Below, piece by piece: positions 17,011-24,866 of a stretch of DNA of 64,000 nt. The stretch is from Allobosea lupini (GTDB lineage: Bacteria; Pseudomonadota; Alphaproteobacteria; Rhizobiales; Beijerinckiaceae): contig NZ_FOAN01000011.1 of assembly GCF_900109525.1 (NCBI RefSeq), positions 62,001 through 126,000 on the forward strand. The letters run 5' to 3'. How positions within the stretch are numbered: the first letter of the stretch is position 1; every line of letters starts with the position of its first letter. The notes under the pieces were generated by a model that did no database searches, was not told the origin of the DNA, and saw nothing but the letters and a program-made list of their open reading frames with translations. Both the position numbers and the translations under genes were made by a program.

Positions 17011-18015
17011 ATGGCCTATTCCCTCAGCCTGCTCGACAAGAGCCCGATCCTCGACGGCGAGAGCGCGGTCGATGCCCTGCAGCGCACGATCGCTCTGGCG
17101 CAGGCTGCCGAGCGACTGGGCTATCGCCGCTTCTGGCTTGCCGAGCATCATGGCTTTGCCGGACTCGCCAGCTCGGCACCGGAAATCCTGGTGGCGCATC
17201 TGATCGCGCGCACGCGCCGGATCCGGATCGGTTCCGGCGGGGTGCTGCTGCAGCACTACAGCCCCTACAAGGTCGCCGAGACCTTCAACCTGCTCGCCGC
17301 GCTGGCGCCCGATCGCATCGATCTCGGCATCGGCAAGGCGCCGGGCGGCCTGCCGCTCTCGACCAAGGCGCTGCGCGTCCAGCATGCTTCCAAGGGCGCC
17401 CGCTCCTTCGAAGCGCTGCTGGCGGAACTCGATGGTTTCCTTTCGGGTTCGCTCGATGCGGATGAGCCGCTCGCCGGCGCGCAGGCCCTGCCGAAGCCGC
17501 CTGCGCCAGCTGAGCGTTTCCTGCTCGGTGCCAGCCCGGATAGCGCAAGGCTCGCGGCGGAGCGCGGCTGGCGCTTCGTTTTCGCCGGCCAGCTCAATGG
17601 CGACCCGAAGGCGATCGAGGCCAGCCTCAACGCATATGCCAAGGCCGGCGCGAAGCAACCGCCGCTGTTCGGCCTCGCTGCCCTCGCCGCCGCGACGGCG
17701 GAGGAGGCGCGCGCGCTGACCGAGCCTTTGCGCGTGGTCCGGTTGACGCTCGACAATGGCCAGAGCGTCAATCTCGGCAGCGAGGAGCAGGCGGCCGAGT
17801 TCGCCCGCCAGGCGGGAGCCGCCTCGTACACGACCGAGATCCGACGCCCGAGCATTCTCTCCGGCACCGCCGAGGACGTCCGGCGCGAGCTTGATGTGCT
17901 CTCGGCCCGCTTCGGCATCGCCGAATTCGTCATCGACACACCGGCTGCCGCGACCGCCCAGCGCCTCGCCTCGGTCACGCTGCTGGCCGGCGACGCGCCG
18001 GCGCTCGCCGCCTGA
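17011..18015 (+). CDS. LLM class flavin-dependent oxidoreductase (luciferase-like, CmoO/MsnO type)
   Basis: A 334-residue luciferase-like monooxygenase with a TIM barrel. Seen: 'RFWLAEHHGFAGLASSAPEILVAHLIART' (about 45-75), the usual 'RIGSGGVLLQHYSPYKVAETFNLLAALAPDRIDLGIGKAPGG' stretch (about 75-115). Members with 'LSLLDKSPI' at the N-terminus form the MsnO8-like/YtmO-like subgroup. It would use FMNH2 from the neighbouring reductase and O2 to oxidise an organosulfur or similar substrate in the cytosol. It is followed 17 bases later by a second, NtaA-like monooxygenase. Confidence 0.92.
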   Translation: MAYSLSLLDKSPILDGESAVDALQRTIALAQAAERLGYRRFWLAEHHGFAGLASSAPEILVAHLIARTRRIRIGSGGVLLQHYSPYKVAETFNLLAALAPDRIDLGIGKAPGGLPLSTKALRVQHASKGARSFEALLAELDGFLSGSLDADEPLAGAQALPKPPAPAERFLLGASPDSARLAAERGWRFVFAGQLNGDPKAIEASLNAYAKAGAKQPPLFGLAALAAATAEEARALTEPLRVVRLTLDNGQSVNLGSEEQAAEFARQAGAASYTTEIRRPSILSGTAEDVRRELDVLSARFGIAEFVIDTPAAATAQRLASVTLLAGDAPALAA

Positions 18016-18032
18016 GCCGACAGGAGACACCG

Positions 18033-19376
18033 ATGAGCAAGACCCGTCTCACCTTCGGCCTGATGCTGCAGGGCCCCGGCAGCCACATGAACGCCTGGCG
18101 CCACCCGAGCAATCCGCCCGATGCCAGCGTCAATCTCGATTTCTTCATCCGCAACGCCCGCAAGGCCGAAGAGAACGGCATCGCCTTCGCCTTCGTCGCC
18201 GATGGCCTCTACATCAACGAAAAGTCGATCCCGCATTTCCTCAACCGGTTCGAGCCGCTGACCATCCTCTCGGCGCTGGCGACCGTGACGAAGAAGCTCG
18301 GCCTCGTCGGCACGGTCTCGACCTCCTATAGCGACCCTTTCACCATCGCCCGGCAATTCGCCTCGCTCGACCTGATCTCCGGCGGGCGCGCGGGCTGGAA
18401 TGCGGTGACCTCGCCGCTGGAGGGTTCCGGCCGCAATTATGGCCGCCCGCATCCCGAGCATTCCCTGCGCTACGAGATCGCGCATGAATACCTCGACATC
18501 GCCAAGGGGCTCTGGGATTCCTGGGACGACGACGCCTTCGTCCGCGACCGCGAGACCGGCCGCTTCTTCGACCGCGAGAAGCTGCATACGCTCGGCTACA
18601 AGGGCCGCTTCTTCCAGGTCGAGGGCCCGCTCAACATCCAGCGCTCGCCGCAGGGCCAGCCGGTGCTGTTCCAGGCCGGCGCCTCGGATGCCGGCATCGG
18701 CCTCGCCGGTCGCCATGCCGATGCGGTCTTCGCCAACCATGTCTCGCTGGAAGAGGGCCAGGCCTTCTATCGCAGCATCAAGACCAGCGCGATCGCGCAG
18801 GGGCGGCTGGCGGACGACGTCAAGATCTTCCCGAGCGCCGGGCCGATCGTCGGGCGCACCCGGCAGGAGGCCGAGGACAAGTACCAGGCGATCCGCGATC
18901 TCGTCTCGATCGATGACGCGCTCGCCTATCTCGGCCGCTTCTTCGACCATCACGATTTCAGCGCCTATCCGCTTGACGCCCCGTTCCCGGAGCTCGGCGA
19001 GATCGGCAAGAACAGCTTCCGCTCGACCACCGACCGGATCAAGCGCACTGCCGCACTGAAGCGCCAGACCTTGCGCGAGGCGGCGCTGGAAGCTGCGACC
19101 CCGCGCGCCGACCTGATCGGCTCGGTGCAGGAGATCGCCGACATCCTGGTGGAGCGCGTCGAGAAGCAGGCGGCGGATGGCTTCATCCTCGGCTTCCCGG
19201 TGATCGGCCAGGGGCTCGATGATTTCGTCGAGCTGGTCATCCCGGAGCTCGAGGCGCGCGGTGTCTACGACCGCACCCTGCCGGGCGAAACGCTGCGCGA
19301 CCATCTCGGCCTGCCGCGCCGCGAGAGCCGCTATGCGCGCTCTGCTCCGGCATCGGCGCCGCGCAAGGCCGGCTGA
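18033..19376 (+). CDS. NtaA/SnaA/DszA family FMN-dependent monooxygenase
   Basis: A 447-residue LLM monooxygenase of the NtaA/SnaA/SoxA(DszA) subfamily, which has characteristic length about 440-460. It shows 'AWRHPSNPPDASVNLDF' near residue 20, 'FAFVADGLYI' near 50, 'LISGGRAGWNAVTSPLEGSGRNYGR' near 110-135 and 'PQGQPVLFQAGASDAGIGLAGRHADAVF' near 205-235. Known members oxidise nitrilotriacetate, EDTA, dibenzothiophene sulfone and S-alkylated N-acetylcysteines (CmoJ). Given the GNAT and cystine-type importer next to it, an S-substituted or N-acetylated cysteine is a plausible substrate, by inference. Confidence 0.92.
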   Translation: MSKTRLTFGLMLQGPGSHMNAWRHPSNPPDASVNLDFFIRNARKAEENGIAFAFVADGLYINEKSIPHFLNRFEPLTILSALATVTKKLGLVGTVSTSYSDPFTIARQFASLDLISGGRAGWNAVTSPLEGSGRNYGRPHPEHSLRYEIAHEYLDIAKGLWDSWDDDAFVRDRETGRFFDREKLHTLGYKGRFFQVEGPLNIQRSPQGQPVLFQAGASDAGIGLAGRHADAVFANHVSLEEGQAFYRSIKTSAIAQGRLADDVKIFPSAGPIVGRTRQEAEDKYQAIRDLVSIDDALAYLGRFFDHHDFSAYPLDAPFPELGEIGKNSFRSTTDRIKRTAALKRQTLREAALEAATPRADLIGSVQEIADILVERVEKQAADGFILGFPVIGQGLDDFVELVIPELEARGVYDRTLPGETLRDHLGLPRRESRYARSAPASAPRKAG

Positions 19377-19426
19377 GCGCTCCACAGAACCCGTTTCCAG
19401 AACCTCACGCTCCGAGAGGCTGTCCC

Positions 19427-19960
19427 ATGGCCGACGAATTCGTCTACACCACCCCGCTCGATCCGCTCGCCCAACCCCTGGTCGAGCAGCTCACCTGGGA
19501 ATACGCCAGCCGCTATGGGAGCTATTTTGGCGAGCCGCCGGGCGCCGAGATGAGCCGCTATCCGGCATCGCTGTTCGCGCCGCCCGAGGGCAATTTCGTC
19601 CTGCTCTTGCGCGACGGCCGCGCCATCGCCGGCGGTGCCTTCAAGCGCTATGACGAACAGACGGCGGAGCTGAAGCGGATGTGGACGGACAGCGCCTTTC
19701 GCCGCCAGGGCCTGGCCCGCCGCGTCGTCGAGGAGCTGGAGGCGCAGGCCGTGCGCCAGGGCTATGGCAAGATCTTTCTGACCACCGGCTTTCGGCAGCC
19801 CGAGGCGCGGGACCTCTACCTCAGCACCGGCTACACGCCACTGTTCGATCCCGCCGTCGATCCCGAGGTCTACAAGAAGCTCGCCTTCGAAAAGGACCTC
19901 GCCGTCGCGGCCTACAAGCTGCGGCCACCGGCCGAGCAATTGCCTGCCAGCGCGGCCTGA
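19427..19960 (+). CDS. GNAT family N-acetyltransferase
   Basis: A 177-residue GNAT. The acetyl-CoA pyrophosphate loop is 'RRQGLARRVVEELE' (about residues 89-102), preceded by the beta strand 'ELKRMWTDSAF', and followed by 'IFLTTGFRQPEARDLYLSTGY', the usual C-terminal strand and helix with a late Tyr. It sits between two monooxygenase genes and the importer. In Bacillus ytmI and yxe operons the GNAT acetylates S-modified cysteine before oxidation; the same role is inferred here from context only. Confidence 0.9.
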   Translation: MADEFVYTTPLDPLAQPLVEQLTWEYASRYGSYFGEPPGAEMSRYPASLFAPPEGNFVLLLRDGRAIAGGAFKRYDEQTAELKRMWTDSAFRRQGLARRVVEELEAQAVRQGYGKIFLTTGFRQPEARDLYLSTGYTPLFDPAVDPEVYKKLAFEKDLAVAAYKLRPPAEQLPASAA

Positions 19961-20000
19961 GCGCGCCGCTTCCTGAGTTTCAAGGGGACGAATTCCAGCC

Positions 20001-21815
20001 ATGAGTCTCGCCAGCGATTTCGCGGGCCTGCCGACGCGCGCCCATAGCACTCCGCCGACCCGCGATTTCAGCCGCTACCGCATCGTGCCGGCGCGCTATC
20101 CGGCCCGCACCATCGGCACCGTGTTCGCGGTCGTCGTGATCTTCGCGATCGCAAACTCGGTCCTCTCCAACCCGCGCTGGGGCTGGGACGTCTTCGCCGA
20201 ATGGTTCTTCTCCGAGCCGGTGCTGGCAGGGCTCGGCCGAACCTTGCTGCTGACCTTGTTCGGCACCGTTCTCGGCTTCCTGCTCGGGACCGGCCTTGCT
20301 CTGGCGCGCGTTTCCGGCTCGCCGCTGCTGGCCTCGCTGTCCTGGGCCTATGTCTGGCTGTTCCGATCGATTCCCCTGATCGTGCTGCTGCTGATCCTCA
20401 ACAATCTCGGCTATCTCTATTCGACCGTATGGCTCGGCATCCCCTTCACCGAGATCACCTTCGCCTCCTGGTCGACGACGCAGTTCATCACGCCTTTCTT
20501 CGCGGCGGTGCTCGGGCTCACCCTGCACGCCGGCGCCTTCTCCTCCGAGATCGTGCGCGGCGGCATCCTCTCGGTCGACCAGGGGCAGCACGAGGCTGCG
20601 GCCGCGCTCGGCCTGCCGCGGCGACGCCAGTTCTCGCGGATCGTGCTGCCGCAGGCGATGCGCACGATCCTGCCCAACGGCTTCAACGAGATCATCCTGC
20701 TGGCGAAGGGCACCTCTCAGGTCTACATCCTGGCGCTGCCCGAGCTGTTCTACACAATCCAGATCATCTATCGGCGCAATCTCGAGGTGATCCCGCTCCT
20801 GATGGTGGCGACGGTCTGGTACCTCGTCATCCTGAGCGTGCTGTCCTTCGTCCAGCACCATATCGAGCGCTATTACTCGCGGGGCGCGCTGCGCAATCCG
20901 CCGCCCTCGCTGATAGGCCTGGCGTTGGCGCGCTTAGGCCGCTCGCGCGATGCCGCCGCGGCGCGTCGGACCGAGGCCGCACTCGCCCAGGCCGGTTCAT
21001 ACCAGGCCGGTTCGTCCGCCGTGGCGGCTCCGTCGCTGGCGAGCCTGCAGCGCAGCGGTGGCGAGATCCGGATCAGCAACGTCTCGAAGAGCTTCGGCCC
21101 GCTCAAGGTGCTCGACGATGTCAGCCTGGTGCTGCGGCCCGGCAGCGTCACCGCGATCATCGGCCAGTCCGGATCCGGCAAGTCGACGCTGCTGCGCTCG
21201 ATCAATCATCTCGAGCGCGTCGACGAAGGCTTCATCGCCATCGACGGCGAGCTGATCGGCTACCGTCAGGACGGCGACACGCTCTACGAACTCAAGGAGC
21301 GCGAGATCCTGAAGCGCCGCGTCGATGTCGGCATGGTCTTCCAGAGCTTCAACCTGTTCCCGCACCTGACCGCGATCGAGAACGTCATCGAGGCGCCGCT
21401 GTCGGTGCGCGGGGTCTCCCGCGAGCAGGCCCTGGCTGAGGCGCGCGAGCTGCTCGCCCGCGTCGGCCTCGCCGACAAGGTCGATGCCTATCCGCGCCAG
21501 CTCTCCGGCGGCCAGCAGCAGCGCGTCGCCATCGCCCGGGCTCTGGCGCTGAAGCCCAAGGTCCTGCTCTTCGACGAGCCGACCTCGGCGCTCGACCCCG
21601 AGCTCGTCAACGAGGTGCTCGACGTCATCAAGGAGCTCGCCCGCTCCGGCACGACGCTGGTCATCGTCACCCATGAGATCGGCTTTGCCCGCGAGGTCGC
21701 CGACGAGGTCGTCTTCATGGAAGCCGGCCGTATCCTCGAAGTCGGCCCGCCGGCCCGCGTCTTCGCCGAGCCCGACCATCCCCGCACCCGCGAATTCCTA
21801 GCCAAGGTCCTCTGA
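20001..21815 (+). CDS. amino acid ABC transporter permease-ATPase fusion
   Basis: A 604-residue fusion. Residues 1-300 are a HisM/GlnP-type permease with a long cytoplasmic lead, helices from about 35, and the EAA-type loop 'QHEAAAALGLPRRRQFSRIVLPQAMR'. Residues 350-604 are a GlnQ-type ATPase with Walker A GQSGSGKST (about 388), signature LSGGQQQR (about 500) and Walker B 'VLLFDEPTSALDPELV' (about 520). Joining permease and ATPase in one chain fixes their stoichiometry in a homodimer. The two binding proteins that follow at 21841 and 22823 would feed it. Family suggests polar amino acids such as cystine or S-modified cysteines. Confidence 0.93.
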   Translation: MSLASDFAGLPTRAHSTPPTRDFSRYRIVPARYPARTIGTVFAVVVIFAIANSVLSNPRWGWDVFAEWFFSEPVLAGLGRTLLLTLFGTVLGFLLGTGLALARVSGSPLLASLSWAYVWLFRSIPLIVLLLILNNLGYLYSTVWLGIPFTEITFASWSTTQFITPFFAAVLGLTLHAGAFSSEIVRGGILSVDQGQHEAAAALGLPRRRQFSRIVLPQAMRTILPNGFNEIILLAKGTSQVYILALPELFYTIQIIYRRNLEVIPLLMVATVWYLVILSVLSFVQHHIERYYSRGALRNPPPSLIGLALARLGRSRDAAAARRTEAALAQAGSYQAGSSAVAAPSLASLQRSGGEIRISNVSKSFGPLKVLDDVSLVLRPGSVTAIIGQSGSGKSTLLRSINHLERVDEGFIAIDGELIGYRQDGDTLYELKEREILKRRVDVGMVFQSFNLFPHLTAIENVIEAPLSVRGVSREQALAEARELLARVGLADKVDAYPRQLSGGQQQRVAIARALALKPKVLLFDEPTSALDPELVNEVLDVIKELARSGTTLVIVTHEIGFAREVADEVVFMEAGRILEVGPPARVFAEPDHPRTREFLAKVL

Positions 21816-21840
21816 CCGCCATTTCTCAAGGAGCTAAGTC

Positions 21841-22773
21841 ATGATCACCAGACGCAACACGCTCGCTCTGCTCGGCGCCGCCTCGGCCGGCGCGCTGCTG
21901 CCTTCCCTCGGCCTCGCCCAGCAGGCGATCGACCTCTCGCCCGAGCAGCCGGGCCGGCCGCGGGCGCAGCGCGACGAAGCTGCGGTCAAGCTGATCGGCA
22001 AGGACACGAAGTTCGTGAAGGAGGGTGTCTTCACCGTCGCCAACGCCACTGGCCGCCTGCCCTTCGCCGGCTACACCGCCGATGCCAAGACCATTGTCGG
22101 TTCCGAGCCTGACATCGCCCAGCTCGTGGCGGATGCGCTCGGCCGCAAGCTCGAGATCGTCCCGGTCTCTTGGGCCGACTGGCCGCTCGGCGTCGCCTCC
22201 GGCAAATACGATGCGGCGATTTCGAACATCACCGTCACCGAGCAGCGCAAGGAGAAGTTCGACTTCTCGACCTATCGCAAGGACCTGCTCGGCTTCTATG
22301 TGAAGAAGGACAACGAGATCCAGATCCGCGAGCCGCGCGACATCGCCGGGCTCAAGGTCATCGTCGGGTCCGGCACCAATCAGGAGCAGATCCTGCTGCG
22401 CTGGAACGAGCAAAACGTGAAGGACGGGCTGAAGCCGGCCGAGGTCCAGTATTATGACGACGACGTCGTGCTCTATCTCGCGCTGGAGACCGGGCGCGCC
22501 GACGCCTATCTCGGCCCGAACGCACTGCTCAGCTTCAAGGCGGCACAGGAGAACAAGACCCGCCTCGCCGGTAATTTCTCCGGCGGCTGGCCGGTGCTGG
22601 CCGAGATCGCCGTGACGACCCGCAAGGGCGCGGGTCTCGCCGAGGCGATCACCCACGCCATCAATACCCAGATCGGCAACGGCAACTACGCGAAGGCACT
22701 CGGGCGCTGGAACCTCGCCTCCGAGGCGATCGAGCAGTCGCACACCAACCCGCCCGGCCTGCCGGCGAAGTGA
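21841..22773 (+). CDS. amino acid ABC transporter substrate-binding protein, paralog 1
   Basis: A 310-residue periplasmic binding protein of the family 3 (HisJ/FliY) type. The N-terminus 'MITRRNTLALLGAASAGALL' has a twin-arginine-like pattern, so Tat export is possible. Ligand-site segments: 'VGSEPDIAQLVADALG' (about 82-97), 'WADWPLGVASGKYDAAISNITVTEQRKEKFDFS' (about 112-144), 'VIVGSGTNQEQILLRW' (about 172-187). It is highly similar along its length to the next gene, so the pair arose by duplication. It starts 25 bases after the fusion transporter. Confidence 0.92.
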   Translation: MITRRNTLALLGAASAGALLPSLGLAQQAIDLSPEQPGRPRAQRDEAAVKLIGKDTKFVKEGVFTVANATGRLPFAGYTADAKTIVGSEPDIAQLVADALGRKLEIVPVSWADWPLGVASGKYDAAISNITVTEQRKEKFDFSTYRKDLLGFYVKKDNEIQIREPRDIAGLKVIVGSGTNQEQILLRWNEQNVKDGLKPAEVQYYDDDVVLYLALETGRADAYLGPNALLSFKAAQENKTRLAGNFSGGWPVLAEIAVTTRKGAGLAEAITHAINTQIGNGNYAKALGRWNLASEAIEQSHTNPPGLPAK

Positions 22774-22822
22774 GCGTAGCGGGCGTCGCTGCGACCTGAT
22801 CCATCAGCAAAGACGGAAGACG

Positions 22823-23764
22823 ATGATGTTGCGAGCGCGTGCCATGTTGGCGCTTATCCTAGGCAGCTGGGCCATCTTCGGCCCAACTCAGGGCCCAGCC
22901 GTGGCGCAGGCACCCTTCGATCTCGGCCCGGAGCAGCCCGGGCGCGTGAGGGCGGACAAGCAGCCGGAGGCCATCGCCGCCCTGCCGAAGGGCTTCAAGT
23001 TCGTCGAGCCCGGCGTGTTCACCGTGGCGGTCAGCCCGGGCGGGCCGCCGCTCGCCACCTACGCCACCGACGCCAAGACCGTGGTCGGCGCCGATGCCGA
23101 TTTCGCCCAGCTGATCGCCGACAGCCTCGGCCTCAGGCTCGACCTGCAGCCGATCGCCTGGGCCGACTGGCCGCTCGGGCTCGCTTCGGGAAAGTATGAC
23201 GCGGTCATCTCCAATGTCGGCGTCACCGAGCAGCGCAAGGAGAAGTTCGACTTCTCGACCTATCGCAAGGGCCTGCACGGCTTCTTCGTCAGGGCCGACA
23301 GCAAGGTCACCGCGATCAGCGAGCCGAAGGACGCCGCCGGGCTCAAGATCAGCGTCGGCGGAGGCACCAACCAGGAGCGCATCCTGGTCGAGTGGAGCAA
23401 GCAGAACGTCGCCGCCGGCCTGAAGCCGATCGAGCTGCAGCTCTTCGACGACGAGGCCGGGCGGCTCGTCGCCCTGCGCTCGGGCCGGGTCGACGTCATC
23501 GTCCAGCCGCATGCGCAGCTCGTCTTCATCGCGGCGCGCGACAAGGACATCAGGCGCGTCGGCACGCTCAGCGCCGGCTGGCCGCTGAAATCCGATGTCG
23601 CGATCACCACGCGCAAGGGCAGCGGCCTGGTCGATGCGCTGACAAACGCCACCAACGGCCTGATCGCCAACGGCAAGTTCCGGGCCTCGCTGGCGCGCTG
23701 GAACCTGGAGGAGGAAGCGCTCGACCGCTCCGAGACCAACCCGCCCGGCCTGCCGAAATACTGA
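22823..23764 (+). CDS. amino acid ABC transporter substrate-binding protein, paralog 2
   Basis: A 313-residue family 3 binding protein and close paralog of the preceding gene: both contain 'PEQPGR.RA', 'WADWPLG.ASGKYDA.ISN', 'VTEQRKEKFDFSTYRK' and the ending 'TNPPGLP'. Its signal peptide (MMLRARAMLALILGSWAIF, then AVAQ) looks like ordinary Sec, unlike its partner. Two receptors for one permease-ATPase is also the arrangement of TcyJ/TcyK in Bacillus. It may widen the ligand range. Start ATG 22823 or 22826 cannot be told apart. Confidence 0.92.
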   Translation: MMLRARAMLALILGSWAIFGPTQGPAVAQAPFDLGPEQPGRVRADKQPEAIAALPKGFKFVEPGVFTVAVSPGGPPLATYATDAKTVVGADADFAQLIADSLGLRLDLQPIAWADWPLGLASGKYDAVISNVGVTEQRKEKFDFSTYRKGLHGFFVRADSKVTAISEPKDAAGLKISVGGGTNQERILVEWSKQNVAAGLKPIELQLFDDEAGRLVALRSGRVDVIVQPHAQLVFIAARDKDIRRVGTLSAGWPLKSDVAITTRKGSGLVDALTNATNGLIANGKFRASLARWNLEEEALDRSETNPPGLPKY

Positions 23765-23773
23765 AGACGCGCC

Positions 23774-24823
23774 ATGTCCAAGCTCGCCATCCGGCACATC
23801 GCCTTCCTGACGCCAGGCAATTACGACGATGCCGATCCGCGCGCCGGGCTGGAGGAGACGCTGGCGCTCTTCGAGCATGGCGAGGCGCTCGGCTTCGACA
23901 GCGCCTGGGTGCGTCAGCGGCATCTCGAGCCCGGTGTCTCCTCCGCCGCGACCTTCCTCGCCGCGGCGAGCCAGCGCACCAGCCGGATCGGGCTCGGCAC
24001 CGCGGTGATCCAGATCGGCTACGAGAACCCGTTCCGGCTCGCCGAGGACCTCTCGCTGGTCGACGTGCTCTCCGGCGGGCGGCTCAATGTCGGGCTGAGC
24101 GCCGGCCCGCCGCCCTTCGGCAAGCTCCTCGGCGAGCGCTTCTTCGACGCCGACCCGGCAACATACGATTTCTCGCATGCCCGCGTCGCCCGGCTCGCCA
24201 GCAACCTCGCCGGCGACTGGCTCGGCGCCGCCGACGGGCGCATCAGCTCGGCTGCCGGCGAGCATCGTCCGCGCCTGCGCCCGCATGCGCCGGGCTTGCG
24301 GCAACGGCTCTGGTATGGCGGTGGCTCGTTGCGCTCGGCCCGCTGGGCGGCCGAGAACGGCTTCCATCTGCTCGTCGGCAATCTCAATACCGGCGAGGAG
24401 ACCGACGATTTCTTCGTCGCGCAAAGCCGCCATATCGAGACCTTCCGTGCTCACTGGCGTGGCGAGGGCGAGCCGAAGATCGCGGTCGGCCGCGTGATCG
24501 TGCCGCTCGACAGCGCCGACGCCGCGACGCGCCAGCGCTATCGCGACTATGCGCAAAGCCGCCATGCCCGCACGCTCACGCCGCAAGGCGAGCGCCGGAC
24601 GCTGTTCACGCCCGATCTCGTCGGCACGGCGAACGAGATCGTCGAGCTGCTTCAGGCCGACTCGGTCCTGCCGCTGGTCGATACGCTGCGGCTGGAGTTG
24701 CCTTACAACTTCTCGATCGCGGACTACCGCCAGATCATTGCCGACTTCGCCGCGCTGATCGCGCCGGCGCTCGGCTGGCAGGAAGCGAAGCCAGTTCAGC
24801 GCCGCAGGGCCGTCGGGGAATAA
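23774..24823 (+). CDS. LLM class flavin-dependent oxidoreductase
   Basis: A 349-residue luciferase-like monooxygenase, third of its class in this operon. It begins 'LAIRHIAFLTPGNYDDADPR', then 'GEALGFDSAWVRQRHLEPGVSSAATFLAAAS' (about 38-70) and 'RIGLGTAVIQIGYENPFRLAEDLSLVDVLSGGRLNVGLS' (about 75-112). A central region (about 150-180) has a Ser/Asp-rich insert before 'RQRLWYGGGSLRSARWAAENG'. It starts 10 bases after the second binding protein and is the last gene before a strong terminator. It probably oxidises the same class of imported substrate using the shared flavin reductase. Confidence 0.9.
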   Translation: MSKLAIRHIAFLTPGNYDDADPRAGLEETLALFEHGEALGFDSAWVRQRHLEPGVSSAATFLAAASQRTSRIGLGTAVIQIGYENPFRLAEDLSLVDVLSGGRLNVGLSAGPPPFGKLLGERFFDADPATYDFSHARVARLASNLAGDWLGAADGRISSAAGEHRPRLRPHAPGLRQRLWYGGGSLRSARWAAENGFHLLVGNLNTGEETDDFFVAQSRHIETFRAHWRGEGEPKIAVGRVIVPLDSADAATRQRYRDYAQSRHARTLTPQGERRTLFTPDLVGTANEIVELLQADSVLPLVDTLRLELPYNFSIADYRQIIADFAALIAPALGWQEAKPVQRRRAVGE

Positions 24824-24831
24824 GCACGAAA

Positions 24832-24856
24832 GCGGCGGGCAAGCCCGCCGCCTTTT
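24832..24856. terminator. intrinsic terminator at the end of the monooxygenase/importer operon
   Basis: A perfect 9-bp stem (GCGGCGGGC at 24832-24840 and GCCCGCCGC at 24843-24851) is followed by C and TTTT on the plus strand. It lies between the last plus-strand monooxygenase and the convergent leuA. On the minus strand only TTT follows, so it may end leuA transcription less well. Confidence 0.85.
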
Positions 24857-24866
24857 CTGCAATGGC

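Noticed and set aside
17265..19385. 706-residue minus-strand open frame across two monooxygenase genes.
   Set aside because: Low-complexity composition, spans two unrelated plus-strand genes and has no domain.
22859..24862. 667-residue minus-strand open frame opposite a receptor and a monooxygenase.
   Set aside because: Shadow of well supported plus-strand genes, no recognisable motif, and it runs across a terminator.
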